Of a stretch of 64,000 nt of DNA, positions 8,369 through 17,584 are shown one piece after another. Under the pieces are notes generated by a model. It was not told the origin of the DNA and made no database searches. It saw only the letters and a list, made by a program, of their open reading frames with translations. The DNA is taken from the NCBI RefSeq assembly GCF_038050405.1, contig NZ_CP150901.1, forward strand, positions 1,984,001-2,048,000, in the 5' to 3' direction. The stretch comes from Paraburkholderia sp. IMGN_8 (GTDB lineage Bacteria > Pseudomonadota > Gammaproteobacteria > Burkholderiales > Burkholderiaceae). Positions within the stretch are counted from its first letter, which is position 1. Each line of letters opens with the position of its first letter. The position numbers were made by a program, and so were the translations under genes.

Positions 8369-9703
8369 ATGACAGACAAAGCAACTCGCATCGACATCTT
8401 CAGCCTGCGCACGCCACCGATGCGTGCTTTCCACCTGACGTGGATGGCGTTCTTCGTCTGCTTTTTTGCGTGGTTCGCCTGTGCACCATTGATGCCGCTG
8501 ATCAAGAGCGAATTCGGGCTTTCCGTCGACCAGGTCGCCAATATCAATATCGCCGCGGTCGCCGTCACGATCCTCGTGCGCCTGGTGATTGGTCCGCTAT
8601 GCGACCGCTACGGCCCACGCAAGGTCTATTGTGGCCTGATGCTCGCGGGTGTATTTCCCGTGCTCGGCGCCGCACTGTCCACTGGCTACGGGAGCTTCCT
8701 GCTGTGCCGCCTGTGCATCGGCGCGGTCGGCGCCTGCTTCGTCATTAGCCAGTATCACACCTCGATGATGTTCGCGCCGAACGTGGTCGGCACCGCCAAC
8801 GCGGCGACGGCCGGGTGGGGCAATACCGGGGCAGGCGCCGCACAGGCGCTCGTGCCGCTGATGCTGGCGGCGATCATGGCGCTCGGTGCGGAGCACTCCT
8901 CGGCGTGGCGCCTCGCGCTGGTGGTGCCGGGCCTTGCGATGCCGGTTATGGCGGTGTTTTACTGGCGCTTCACACAGGATTGCCCGCAAGGAAACTTTGG
9001 CGAACTGCGGGCGCGCGGAGTCGCCATCGACGGCGGCAAGAAGGGCGGTTGGGCGAGCTTTCGAGCAGCCTGCGCGAACTATCGCGTCTGGATGCTGTTC
9101 ATCACCTACGCAGCGTGTTTCGGCGTCGAGGTCTTCATTCACAACGTCGCCGCGATCTATTACGTCGATCATTTCCACCTGTCGCTGAAGGGGGCAGGCA
9201 TCGCCGCCGGCAGCTTCGGCCTGCTCGCACTGTTTGCCCGCGCGTTGGGTGGCTGGCTGTCGGACCAGGCTGCCGCGCGTCGAGGCCTCGACGTCCGCGC
9301 AACCTTGCTGTTCGCGCTGATCGTTGGAGAAGGCCTGGGCCTCGTGGGCTTCGCGCACGCGGACAGCATCGCACTGGCCGTGATCGCCATGCTGGTTTTC
9401 GGTCTGTTCACGCACATGGCTTGCGGCGCGACCTACGCGCTGGTGCCGTTCATCGACCGCAAGGCGCTGGGCGGCGTCGCGGGCGTGATTGGCGCCGGTG
9501 GCAATGTCGGAGCGGTAGCCGCCGGCTTCCTGATGAAAGGCGTCGGCAGCGTCCAGCAGACGCTGGCAATGCTCGGCATGCTGGTCACGCTGTCCGCGTT
9601 ATGCGCGCTGGTGGTGCGCTTCAGCAGCGAACACAAGGCACGAGAAGCGGCGCTGCGCGAGCACGCGCTGACGGCCGCCGGCACCAACGGCCTTGCAAAT
9701 TGA
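8369..9703 (+). CDS. narK: Nitrate/nitrite transporter, NarK-type MFS
   Basis: A 444-residue major facilitator with about 12 membrane helices, starting MTDKATRIDIFS. The N-terminal half has the NarK/NasA pattern (FFAWFACAPLMPLIKSEF, then PLCDRYGPRKVYCG between helices 2 and 3), and a glycine-rich segment GAGGNVGAVAAGFL lies in the second half, as in nitrate transporters. It imports nitrate for assimilation. The start at 8369 was chosen because the leader structure ends just upstream; the longer frame from 8294 would run through the terminator. Control is predicted by sigma-54, NtrC and antitermination. nirB follows under its own copy of the same control region. Confidence 0.9.
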   Translation: MTDKATRIDIFSLRTPPMRAFHLTWMAFFVCFFAWFACAPLMPLIKSEFGLSVDQVANINIAAVAVTILVRLVIGPLCDRYGPRKVYCGLMLAGVFPVLGAALSTGYGSFLLCRLCIGAVGACFVISQYHTSMMFAPNVVGTANAATAGWGNTGAGAAQALVPLMLAAIMALGAEHSSAWRLALVVPGLAMPVMAVFYWRFTQDCPQGNFGELRARGVAIDGGKKGGWASFRAACANYRVWMLFITYAACFGVEVFIHNVAAIYYVDHFHLSLKGAGIAAGSFGLLALFARALGGWLSDQAAARRGLDVRATLLFALIVGEGLGLVGFAHADSIALAVIAMLVFGLFTHMACGATYALVPFIDRKALGGVAGVIGAGGNVGAVAAGFLMKGVGSVQQTLAMLGMLVTLSALCALVVRFSSEHKAREAALREHALTAAGTNGLAN

Positions 9704-9768
9704 CGGAATCGCTTTCGCATAAGGGCTGTCGTCATCCATCACGCGCCGCACGGAGAAGGTGCTGCGCC

Positions 9769-9783
9769 GCACCACCGTTGTGC
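9769..9783. promoter_or_regulatory. NtrC-type upstream site for nirB
   Basis: GCAC, seven bases, then GTGC, about 112 bases before the sigma-54 promoter. It matches the arrangement in front of narK. Confidence 0.6.
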
Positions 9784-9880
9784 TCTGCCGCATCAGAATG
9801 CGTCAAACCGCTCTGGGCGGACACGTCTTGCGATACGCCTTTCGCCTGCGCAAGGCTCAACGGCGGTGAGTTGTCTCGTA

Positions 9881-9896
9881 TGGCACGGCCTTTGCA
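9881..9896 (+). promoter_or_regulatory. Sigma-54 promoter of the nirB operon
   Basis: TGGCACGGCCTTTGCA has GG at 9882-9883 and GC at 9894-9895 with 10 bases between them. Expected transcript start is near 9907. Confidence 0.85.
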
Positions 9897-9910
9897 TAAC
9901 TCAGGGCAGC

Positions 9911-10035
9911 GGATCAACGATGATCCGGCCAGCATGCAGTAAAAGTCACTCTTTAGATCACTGGCTTGTTTTGGACAACGGCGTCCCCCGAATTCAGTCA
10001 CTTGGCGACTGAATCCGCGGGACGCCTTTTTATTT
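9911..10035 (+). promoter_or_regulatory. ANTAR-type antitermination leader before nirB
   Basis: P1 is GGATC-AACGAT-GATCC (9911-9926) and P2 is GGAC-AACGGC-GTCC (9973-9986); both hexaloops show A1 and G4. GGCGTCCC at 9980-9987 pairs with GGGACGCC at 10019-10026, extended by CAGTC/GACTG pairing inside, and is followed by TTTTTATTT. The segment from P2 to the T-run is nearly the same sequence as in the narK leader. Confidence 0.8.
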
Positions 10036-10049
10036 GCCGGACGAAAATC

Positions 10050-12629
10050 ATGCCGCGAAGCGCGTTGGAAATGGATGGAACTCCAGTCATGAACGTTGTC
10101 GTCATTGGCCACGGAATGGTGGGTCACAAGCTTCTGGAATGCCTTCTGGACGACGGGAGCGCCGCGCTGCACGTCACCGTGCTGTGCGAGGAGCCTCGTC
10201 CCGCTTATGACCGCGTGCATCTGTCTGAATTCTTTTCCGGCAAATCCGCTGAAGACCTGTCGCTCGTCGAGCCAGGCTTCTTCGAGCGTGAGAACGTGCT
10301 GCTCAGGCTCAACGCGAAGGCGGTTTCGATCGACCGGGAGGCCCACACGGTGAGCATCTCGACCGGCGAGACGCTGTCCTATGACAAACTGGTGCTCGCT
10401 ACCGGTTCCTCGCCGTTTGTTCCGCCGATGGCTGGCAGCGATCGTGAGGACTGCTTTGTCTATCGCACCATCGAAGATCTCGAAGCGATGCAGGCGTGCG
10501 GCGCGCGGGCGAAGTCGGGCGTGGTGGTAGGCGGTGGCCTGCTGGGGCTTGAATGCGCGAAGGCGCTGCGTGATATGGGACTGGCCGCGCATGTCGTCGA
10601 GTTCGCACCGCGCCTGATGGCGGTGCAGGTCGACGACGGCGGCGGACGGGTTCTGCGCAGCAAGATCGAGGAACTGGGCGTGCAGGTCCACACCGGCAAG
10701 CACACGCTCGCCATCGTCGATGGCGAATCGGGCACCCACCGCATACAGTTCGCTGACGGCACGCATCTCGACACCGACATGATCGTGTTCTCCGCCGGTA
10801 TCCGTCCGCGCGATGAGATTGCGCGTGCCTGCGGGCTGGAACTGGGCCCGCGCGGCGGCATTGCGATCGACGACACCTGCCGCACGAGCGATCCTGACAT
10901 CTATGCGATCGGCGAATGCGCGGCGTGGAACGGCATGGTGTATGGCCTTGTGGCGCCAGGGTATGACATGGCACGCGTCACAGCGAAGCAATTGCTGGGC
11001 GATCAAGCCGGTTTCGGCGGCGCCGACATGAGCACCAAGCTCAAGCTGATGGGCGTGGATGTCGCGAGCATCGGCGATGCGCACGGCAAGACGCCGGGCA
11101 GCCGCGCGTACCAGTTCAGCGACGAACGCAAACAGGTCTACAAGAAGCTGGTGGTGTCGGAGTGCGGCAAGCAACTGCTCGGCGCGGTGATGGTGGGCGA
11201 TGCGAGCGAATACGGCACGCTGCTGCAGATGATGCTGAACCGCATCGAGTTGCCGGAAGCGCCGGAATTCCTGATCCTGCCGCAAAGCGACGGCATGACC
11301 AAGGCGGGACTTGGGGTTGACGCGCTGCCCGAGGCCGCGCAGATCTGCTCGTGCAACAACGTCTCCAAAGGCGAAATCTGCGCGGCGGTGTGCGCGGGCG
11401 CGACCAGTATCGGCGCTGTAAATAGCGCGACATGCGCCGGCACGTCGTGCGGCGGCTGCGTGCCGCTCGTCACCCAGGTGATGAAGGCCGAGATGAAGAA
11501 GGAGGGGCTCGCCGTCAACAACCACCTGTGCGAGCACTTCCCGTATTCGCGCCAGGAGCTGTATCACATCGTGCGTGTCGAGGGCGTGCGCAGCTTCGGC
11601 GAATTGCTGGCGAAACACGGTCACGGCCTCGGCTGCGATATCTGCAAACCGGCGGTGGCGAGCATCCTCGCGTCGTGCTGGAACGAATTCGTGCTGAAGA
11701 AAGAGCACGCGTCGCTGCAGGACACCAACGATTACTACCTCGCCAACATCCAGCGCGACGGCACCTATTCGGTCGTGCCGCGCATGCCGGGCGGCGAAGT
11801 CACGCCCGACGGCCTGATCGCGGTCGGCCAGGTCGCGAAGAAATACGGCCTCTACACCAAGATCACCGGCGGTCAGCGGATCGATATGTTCGGCGCGCGC
11901 GTCGAGCAGCTGCCGTTCATCTGGGAAGAACTGATCGCCGCCGGTTTCGAATCGGGCCATGCGTACGGCAAGTCGCTGCGCACCGTGAAATCGTGCGTCG
12001 GCTCGACGTGGTGCCGCTACGGCGTCGGCGATTCGGTGGGCCTCGCGGTCGAGATCGAGAACCGCTACAAGGGCCTGCGCACACCGCACAAGATCAAGTT
12101 CGGCGTGTCGGGCTGCACCCGCGAATGCGCGGAAGCGCAGGGCAAGGACGTCGGCATCATCGCGACCGAGAAGGGCTGGAATCTCTACGTATGCGGCAAC
12201 GGCGGCATGAAGCCGCGCCACGCCGAACTGCTTGCGTCGGACCTCGATAAAGAGACGCTGGTGCGCTACATCGACCGCTTCCTGATGTTCTACGTGCGCA
12301 CCGCCGACCGGCTGCAACGCACCAGCGTGTGGCGCGACAACCTCGAAGGCGGCCTCGGGTATCTGATCGACGTGGTCGTCAACGACCGGCTCGGTGTCGC
12401 GGCGGAACTCGAAGTCGAAATGCAGCACGTGGTCGACACCTACGAAGACGAGTGGAAAAAGGCCGTCACCGATCCTGAAACGCGCAAGCGCTTCCGTCAC
12501 TTCGTCAACAGCGATCAGGCCGACAGCACCGTTACGTTCGTCGAAGAGCGCGGCCAGATCCGGCCTGCGACGCCTGTTGAGCGGCAATCGAAGCTGGCGG
12601 CGATTCCCGTGGTCGTCGAGACCGCCTGA
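10050..12629 (+). CDS. nirB: Assimilatory nitrite reductase large subunit
   Basis: About 859 residues; reduces nitrite to ammonium using NAD(P)H, FAD, Fe-S and siroheme. Order of parts: FAD-binding Rossmann (VIGHGMVG, about 17-24), NAD-binding motif (GGGLLGLECA, about 160), a BFD-like [2Fe-2S] segment (CSCNN near 433 and CAGTSCGGC near 462), then the sulfite/nitrite reductase repeats with the 4Fe-4S/siroheme cysteines in CVGSTWC (near 650) and CTRECAEAQGKD (near 689). The start at 10050 lies just after the leader terminator; MNVVVIG at 10089 is an alternative. The gene heads the operon nirB-nirD-reductase-nitrate reductase. Confidence 0.95.
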   Translation: MPRSALEMDGTPVMNVVVIGHGMVGHKLLECLLDDGSAALHVTVLCEEPRPAYDRVHLSEFFSGKSAEDLSLVEPGFFERENVLLRLNAKAVSIDREAHTVSISTGETLSYDKLVLATGSSPFVPPMAGSDREDCFVYRTIEDLEAMQACGARAKSGVVVGGGLLGLECAKALRDMGLAAHVVEFAPRLMAVQVDDGGGRVLRSKIEELGVQVHTGKHTLAIVDGESGTHRIQFADGTHLDTDMIVFSAGIRPRDEIARACGLELGPRGGIAIDDTCRTSDPDIYAIGECAAWNGMVYGLVAPGYDMARVTAKQLLGDQAGFGGADMSTKLKLMGVDVASIGDAHGKTPGSRAYQFSDERKQVYKKLVVSECGKQLLGAVMVGDASEYGTLLQMMLNRIELPEAPEFLILPQSDGMTKAGLGVDALPEAAQICSCNNVSKGEICAAVCAGATSIGAVNSATCAGTSCGGCVPLVTQVMKAEMKKEGLAVNNHLCEHFPYSRQELYHIVRVEGVRSFGELLAKHGHGLGCDICKPAVASILASCWNEFVLKKEHASLQDTNDYYLANIQRDGTYSVVPRMPGGEVTPDGLIAVGQVAKKYGLYTKITGGQRIDMFGARVEQLPFIWEELIAAGFESGHAYGKSLRTVKSCVGSTWCRYGVGDSVGLAVEIENRYKGLRTPHKIKFGVSGCTRECAEAQGKDVGIIATEKGWNLYVCGNGGMKPRHAELLASDLDKETLVRYIDRFLMFYVRTADRLQRTSVWRDNLEGGLGYLIDVVVNDRLGVAAELEVEMQHVVDTYEDEWKKAVTDPETRKRFRHFVNSDQADSTVTFVEERGQIRPATPVERQSKLAAIPVVVETA

Positions 12630-12661
12630 CCGTCCACCACACCTACCTTGAGGAACTCAGC

Positions 12662-13009
12662 ATGAACAACGATCGACTTCCGCAATCCTGGATGCCCGTG
12701 TGTGCGCTCGACGACATTGTTCCGAATACCGGCGTCTGTGCGCTTGTGAATGGCGAGCAGGTCGCGGTATTTCACGTCGCGAACGGTGAAGGCAGCGTGT
12801 TCGCGATCGACAACTTCGATCCGGGTTCTCAGGCGGCGGTGCTCTCGCGCGGGCTGGTCGGCAACCTCGGTGAGCGCATCGTGGTGGCCTCGCCGATCTA
12901 CAAGCATCATTTCGATCTGCGCACCGGCGAGTGCCTCGAGGCGCCCGAGAATTCCGTCAACGCCTACCCGGTGCGCGTCGAGAGCGGCAAGGTGTGGGTC
13001 GCGGCATGA
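12662..13009 (+). CDS. nirD: Nitrite reductase small subunit
   Basis: A 115-residue Rieske-fold protein that partners NirB. As usual for NirD, the Rieske iron-sulfur ligands are absent: the positions corresponding to CxH and CxxH read FAIDNFDPG and SPIYKHHFDL. The ATG at 12662 follows TTGAGGAACTCAGC, an adequate ribosome binding site. Its stop overlaps the next start as ATGA, indicating translational coupling. Confidence 0.93.
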   Translation: MNNDRLPQSWMPVCALDDIVPNTGVCALVNGEQVAVFHVANGEGSVFAIDNFDPGSQAAVLSRGLVGNLGERIVVASPIYKHHFDLRTGECLEAPENSVNAYPVRVESGKVWVAA

Positions 13010-14277
13010 GACACGAATACCCAGCGCAGAGCTCAGGAGGCGCATCGCTCACCGCGCCTTCCCGCCCGCGTCTCGTAGTGGTCGGCAACGGCATGGCCGG
13101 CATGCGCACTGTCGAGGAATTGCTCAAGCTCGCACCGGAGCTCTACGACATCACCGTATTCGGCGCCGAGCCGTACGGCAACTACAACCGCATCCTGCTG
13201 TCGCCGGTGCTCGCGGGCGAGAAGAGTGTCGACGATATCATCCTCAACACGCGTGACTGGTATGCAGAAAACGGTATCCGGCTGCATGCGGGGGACCCGG
13301 TGGCCGCGATTGACCGCACGCGCCGCATCGTGCGCTCGCAAAGCGGCATCGAGGTGGGCTACGACCGGCTGCTGATCGCGACCGGCTCCACGCCATTCGT
13401 GATTCCGGTGCCGGGTCACCGGCTGCCGGGGGTGATTGCGTTTCGCGACATCCAGGACGTCGAAACGATGCTCGCCGCAGCGCGCAGTCACCGACACGCA
13501 GTGATCATCGGCGGCGGTCTCCTCGGGCTGGAGGCGGCCAACGGGCTCATGCGCCAGGGCATGTCGGTCACTGTCGTGCACGACACCGACAGCCTGATGG
13601 ACCGCCAGCTCGACAAGAGCGCGTCGGCCCTGCTGTTGCAGACGCTGGAGCGCCGGGGCTTGCGTTTCCTGCTGAAGGCCCGCACCGCCGAGATCGTCGG
13701 GCCGGAGCGTGTCACCGCGGTGCGTTTTGACGACGGCATGGAGATCCCCGCCGACCTGGTTGTCATGACGGCCGGGGTGCGCCCGAATATCGAGCTCGCG
13801 AAGCAGGCGGGCTTGCACTGCGAGCGAGCGATCGTCGTCGATGACACGTTGCAGACCTATGATCCGCGTGTCTACGCCGTCGGCGAATGCGTGCAGCACC
13901 GGACCGCGACCTTCGGCCTCGTCGCGCCGATCTGGGACCAGGCGCGTGTCTGCGGCGCGCACCTGGCCGGTGCGGGCCACCGTCGGTACGTGCAGCGCGC
14001 GACAGCGACCAAGCTGAAAGTCACCGGCGTCGACCTTTATTCTGCCGGTGATTTCGCAGGCGGCCCGGACAGTGAAGACCTTGTGCTGCGCGATCCGCGA
14101 CGAGGCGTCTACAAGCGCCTCGTGATCGAGGATAGCCGGGTGATCGGTGCGGTCCTGTACGGCGACGTCAAGGACGGAGCGTGGTACTTCGAGCTGATCC
14201 AGAACCGGACCGACATTTCTCCGCTGCGCAGCCAACTGCTGTTCGGCAAAGCCCTGTGCGAGGCGCAGCCCGCCTGA
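13006..14277 (+). CDS. FAD/NAD-dependent reductase for nitrate assimilation
   Basis: A 423-residue flavoprotein starting MRHEYPAQSS. It resembles the N-terminal half of NirB: VVVGNGMAGMRTVEE (FAD Rossmann), YGNYNRILLSPVLAG, ATGSTPFVIP, GGGLLGLEAA (NAD Rossmann) and VYAVGEC. It lacks iron-sulfur and siroheme parts. In such operons a protein of this kind (NasB-like) passes electrons from NAD(P)H to the molybdenum nitrate reductase. It overlaps nirD by four bases and precedes the nitrate reductase by 13 bases. Confidence 0.85.
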   Translation: MRHEYPAQSSGGASLTAPSRPRLVVVGNGMAGMRTVEELLKLAPELYDITVFGAEPYGNYNRILLSPVLAGEKSVDDIILNTRDWYAENGIRLHAGDPVAAIDRTRRIVRSQSGIEVGYDRLLIATGSTPFVIPVPGHRLPGVIAFRDIQDVETMLAAARSHRHAVIIGGGLLGLEAANGLMRQGMSVTVVHDTDSLMDRQLDKSASALLLQTLERRGLRFLLKARTAEIVGPERVTAVRFDDGMEIPADLVVMTAGVRPNIELAKQAGLHCERAIVVDDTLQTYDPRVYAVGECVQHRTATFGLVAPIWDQARVCGAHLAGAGHRRYVQRATATKLKVTGVDLYSAGDFAGGPDSEDLVLRDPRRGVYKRLVIEDSRVIGAVLYGDVKDGAWYFELIQNRTDISPLRSQLLFGKALCEAQPA

Positions 14278-14290
14278 ACCGGAATCGAAC

Positions 14291-17113
14291 GTGAGTTTTC
14301 CCATCGTCATTTCCAACACACCTGACGGTAGCCGTGACGCGGTCCGAACCACCTGTCCCTATTGCGGCGTCGGTTGCGGCGTACTCGCGACGCCACGCCC
14401 GGACGGCCAGCCCGACATTGCCGGCGACGAACGCCATCCGGCAAACGCCGGCCGCCTGTGCGTGAAGGGCTCGGCGCTCGGCGAAACGGTCGGGCTCGAT
14501 GGACGCCTGCTGAAACCGAAGCTGCGCGAGCCGGGCAGCGGTGAATTGCACGAGGTGTCGTGGAGCGAGGCGCTCGACACGGTCGCCGGCGGCTTTCGCC
14601 GGATCATCGATCAGCACGGCCCGGATGCGGTCGCGCTCTACGTCTCGGGGCAACTGCTGACGGAGGACTACTACGTCGCCAACAAGCTGATGAAGGGCTA
14701 CATCGGCAGCGCGAACATCGACACCAATTCGCGCCTATGCATGTCGTCATCGGTCGCGGGGCACAAGCGTGCGTTCGGCGAAGACCTGGTGCCGGTGTGC
14801 TACGAAGACCTCGAACTGGCAGACCTGGTGGTGCTGGTCGGATCGAACACCGCGTGGTGCCATCCGATCCTGTTCCAGCGGATTGTCAAGATCAAGGAAA
14901 CGCGACCCGATATGAAGGTCGTCGTGATCGACCCGCGCTACACCGCGACTTGCGAGATGGCCGACCTGCACCTGCCGCTGAAGGCTGGCACCGACGTCCG
15001 GCTGTTCAACGGGCTGCTCAGTTTTCTCGCGGAACACGACACGACAGATGCAGGCTTCGTCGATGCGCATACGACCGGCTACGCGCAGGCGCTCGATGCC
15101 GCCTCAACCGACGCGCCGAACGGCTTTGACCTCGCGCAATGCGCGAAGGCCTGCAAGGTCGACCCACACGATCTGCTCGAGTTCTATCGGCTCTTCGCGC
15201 GGACCGAGCGGGTGGTGACGGTCTATTCTCAGGGCGTGAACCAGTCGACCTCCGGCACTGACAAGGTCAACAGCATCATCAATTGCCATCTGCTGACAGG
15301 TCGCATCGGCAAGCCGGGGATGGGGCCGTTCTCGTTTACCGGGCAGCCGAACGCGATGGGCGGACGTGAAGTGGGCGGCCTCGCGAACATGCTGGCGGCA
15401 CACCTGGAGCTCGACAATCCGCGGCATCGCGAACTCGTGCAGACTTTCTGGGGGGCGCCCGCTATCGCGGAGCGGCCGGGACTCAAGGCGGTCGAGCTGT
15501 TCGGGGCGATCGAGACAGGCCGGATCAAGGCCGTCTGGATCATGGGCACGAACCCGGTTGTGAGCTTGCCCGACGGCGATCAGGCGAAGCGCGCTCTCGC
15601 GCGCTGCGAGCTCGTGGTCAGCTCCGACATCGTTGAAAACACGGACACGAATGCGTTTGCCCACGTCCTGCTGCCGGCGCTCGGTTGGGGCGAGAAAGAC
15701 GGCACCGTCACCAACTCCGAGCGCAGGATCTCGCGCCAACGGGCGTTCCTCCAGGCACCGGGCGAAGCGCGCGCCGACTGGCAGATCATCTGCGACGTCG
15801 CGCAGCGGATGGGGTATGCCGGCTTCGACTTTTCGGATCCGCACGAGATCTTCGACGAACATGCGCGGCTCAGTGCTTATCGCAACGAGACCGGCAACGG
15901 TAGCGAGCGCATTGACAGCCACGGGAAAACAGGCAACGGACACATCGAAGGCGATGTGCCGCGTGTGTTCAATCTGGACGGGCTCGTCGCCCTCGGCCGC
16001 GAACGTTACGATGCGCTGCAGCCGGTCCAGTGGCCGGTGCTGGCGGCGAACGGCGCGGCGCCGCGTGGTACCGCGCGTCTTTTCGGCGATCGCCGCTATG
16101 CCCACGCGGACGGCAAGGCGCGTTTCGTCGCGACACCCCCGCGCGCACCGGTCCATGCACCGGACGGCGAGTATCCGCTGACGCTGAATACCGGCCGGGT
16201 GCGCGACCAATGGCACACGATGACCCGCACGGGCAAGTCGGAGAAGCTCGCCGGCCACGTGACGGAAGCATTCGTCGATTTGCATCCGCAGGACGCGCTG
16301 TCGTGCGGTGTGCGCGAAGGTGAACTCGCGCGCGTGTCGAGCCGCTGGGGCACGATGGTCGCACGTGTGCAGCATGGCGGTGGCATGTCGCGTGGCAGCG
16401 TGTTCGTGCCGATCCACTGGAACGATCAGGTTGCGTCCGACGCGCGTGTCGGCGCAGTGGTGAATCCCGAGGTCGATCCGGTCTCCGGGGAGCCCGAGTT
16501 CAAACATACGCCGGTTCGCATCGACAGGTTTGACGTCGCCTGGCACGGTTTCTCGTTGAGCCGTCACGCCCCGGTGCTGGACGGCATGACCTACTGGACG
16601 CGCGTCCACGGCACGCAGTTCGTGCGCTACGAACTTGCAGGTCGCAAGCCGCTCGCCGATCACGGCGGCTGGGCGCAAGCGCTGTTCGGTATTGACGATC
16701 CGCACGCCGACTGGCTGGAGTACGAGGACAGGACGGCGGGCATCTATCGCGCCGTGCACCTGGTCGACGAGCGTATCGAGAGTTGCATCTTCGTATCGGC
16801 GCGCCCCGAGTTGCCGTTGCCGTCGCGTGCGTGGCTCGCGGGCCTGTTCGGGAAGGGCAGGCTCGACGAGGAGGATCGCGTCGGCCTGCTGCTCGGACAG
16901 CCGATTGGCAAGGGCGTCGATACGGGGCCCACGGTTTGCTCGTGTTTCGGTGTCGGGCGCAACACGATCTGCACGGCGATCCGTGAGCAAGGGCTAAAGA
17001 CTGCGGCGGAGATCACCGCGTGCCTGAAGGCCGGTGGCAACTGCGGGTCCTGCGTGCCGGAGCTGAAGAAGCTGCTGGTCGACACCGAGCTGGAACGGTT
17101 GAGCACGGCCTGA
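14291..17113 (+). CDS. nasA: Assimilatory nitrate reductase, molybdenum subunit
   Basis: A 940-residue molybdopterin oxidoreductase that reduces nitrate to nitrite in the cytoplasm; no Tat signal is present. An N-terminal [4Fe-4S] motif (CPYCGVGC near 22-29, with a fourth Cys in RLCVKG near 57) is followed by the molybdopterin domains and the dinucleotide-binding domain. The C-terminus adds a BFD-like [2Fe-2S] domain (CSCFGVGRN near 882 and GGNCGSCVP near 917), typical of NasA-type enzymes with built-in electron entry. The start appears to be GTG at 14291, with GGAATCGAAC ahead of it. It is the last gene of the nirB operon. Confidence 0.94.
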   Translation: MSFPIVISNTPDGSRDAVRTTCPYCGVGCGVLATPRPDGQPDIAGDERHPANAGRLCVKGSALGETVGLDGRLLKPKLREPGSGELHEVSWSEALDTVAGGFRRIIDQHGPDAVALYVSGQLLTEDYYVANKLMKGYIGSANIDTNSRLCMSSSVAGHKRAFGEDLVPVCYEDLELADLVVLVGSNTAWCHPILFQRIVKIKETRPDMKVVVIDPRYTATCEMADLHLPLKAGTDVRLFNGLLSFLAEHDTTDAGFVDAHTTGYAQALDAASTDAPNGFDLAQCAKACKVDPHDLLEFYRLFARTERVVTVYSQGVNQSTSGTDKVNSIINCHLLTGRIGKPGMGPFSFTGQPNAMGGREVGGLANMLAAHLELDNPRHRELVQTFWGAPAIAERPGLKAVELFGAIETGRIKAVWIMGTNPVVSLPDGDQAKRALARCELVVSSDIVENTDTNAFAHVLLPALGWGEKDGTVTNSERRISRQRAFLQAPGEARADWQIICDVAQRMGYAGFDFSDPHEIFDEHARLSAYRNETGNGSERIDSHGKTGNGHIEGDVPRVFNLDGLVALGRERYDALQPVQWPVLAANGAAPRGTARLFGDRRYAHADGKARFVATPPRAPVHAPDGEYPLTLNTGRVRDQWHTMTRTGKSEKLAGHVTEAFVDLHPQDALSCGVREGELARVSSRWGTMVARVQHGGGMSRGSVFVPIHWNDQVASDARVGAVVNPEVDPVSGEPEFKHTPVRIDRFDVAWHGFSLSRHAPVLDGMTYWTRVHGTQFVRYELAGRKPLADHGGWAQALFGIDDPHADWLEYEDRTAGIYRAVHLVDERIESCIFVSARPELPLPSRAWLAGLFGKGRLDEEDRVGLLLGQPIGKGVDTGPTVCSCFGVGRNTICTAIREQGLKTAAEITACLKAGGNCGSCVPELKKLLVDTELERLSTA

Positions 17114-17271
17114 AACTGACGCCAGGCCGAGGCGTCGATATCCGGCAGAACCAGGCATCGAGCCGTTGCATTCAGGCAGGCGATCGGATTGGCCCACCAG
17201 TGACATAACCGCAGGGTGGCGCGCGGGTAGTCGCGGCAGCTGATGCGCCAAAAACAGGAGACTGAAGTTTC

Positions 17272-17529
17272 ATGATGAAGAGACTCAAAACCATGCTGGC
17301 TGTGATCAAACCCGGCGATACTTTCTTCGTTCGCAATGACGACGGCAACGTCACTCCGTCAGGTTCAGAGGGCGTCAGGGAAGTACACCTGCGGCATACG
17401 GCGAACCTTCGCGCCTCGAATCTGAGCGAACGAGGGCGACATGAACGTGCACGCCGCCGCAACCAGAGCGCGGCCGTGGGGCAGGCGCACCCCGGCACGC
17501 CACTTTCGCATCGCCATCGATTGCGTTGA
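17272..17529 (+). CDS. Doubtful small ORF after nasA
   Basis: An 85-residue frame starting MMKRLKTMLAVIKPGDTFF, with CAGGAGACTGAAGTTTC upstream. The first 40 residues look protein-like; the rest is Arg- and His-rich and resembles random GC-rich translation. It may be the start of a gene cut by an old deletion. No family recognised. Confidence 0.25.
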   Translation: MMKRLKTMLAVIKPGDTFFVRNDDGNVTPSGSEGVREVHLRHTANLRASNLSERGRHERARRRNQSAAVGQAHPGTPLSHRHRLR

Positions 17530-17584
17530 AGGTGGTGCCGTATCGGCGCGCAGCACTGTGCTGATCGACAGCGCGCCATATTTG

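Noticed and set aside
9732..12587. 951-residue reverse ORF
   Set aside because: It lies antisense to nirB and has the His/Arg/Ala-rich composition of shadow frames in GC-rich genes.
15104..16990. 628-residue reverse ORF
   Set aside because: Antisense shadow of the nitrate reductase gene, without any domain pattern.
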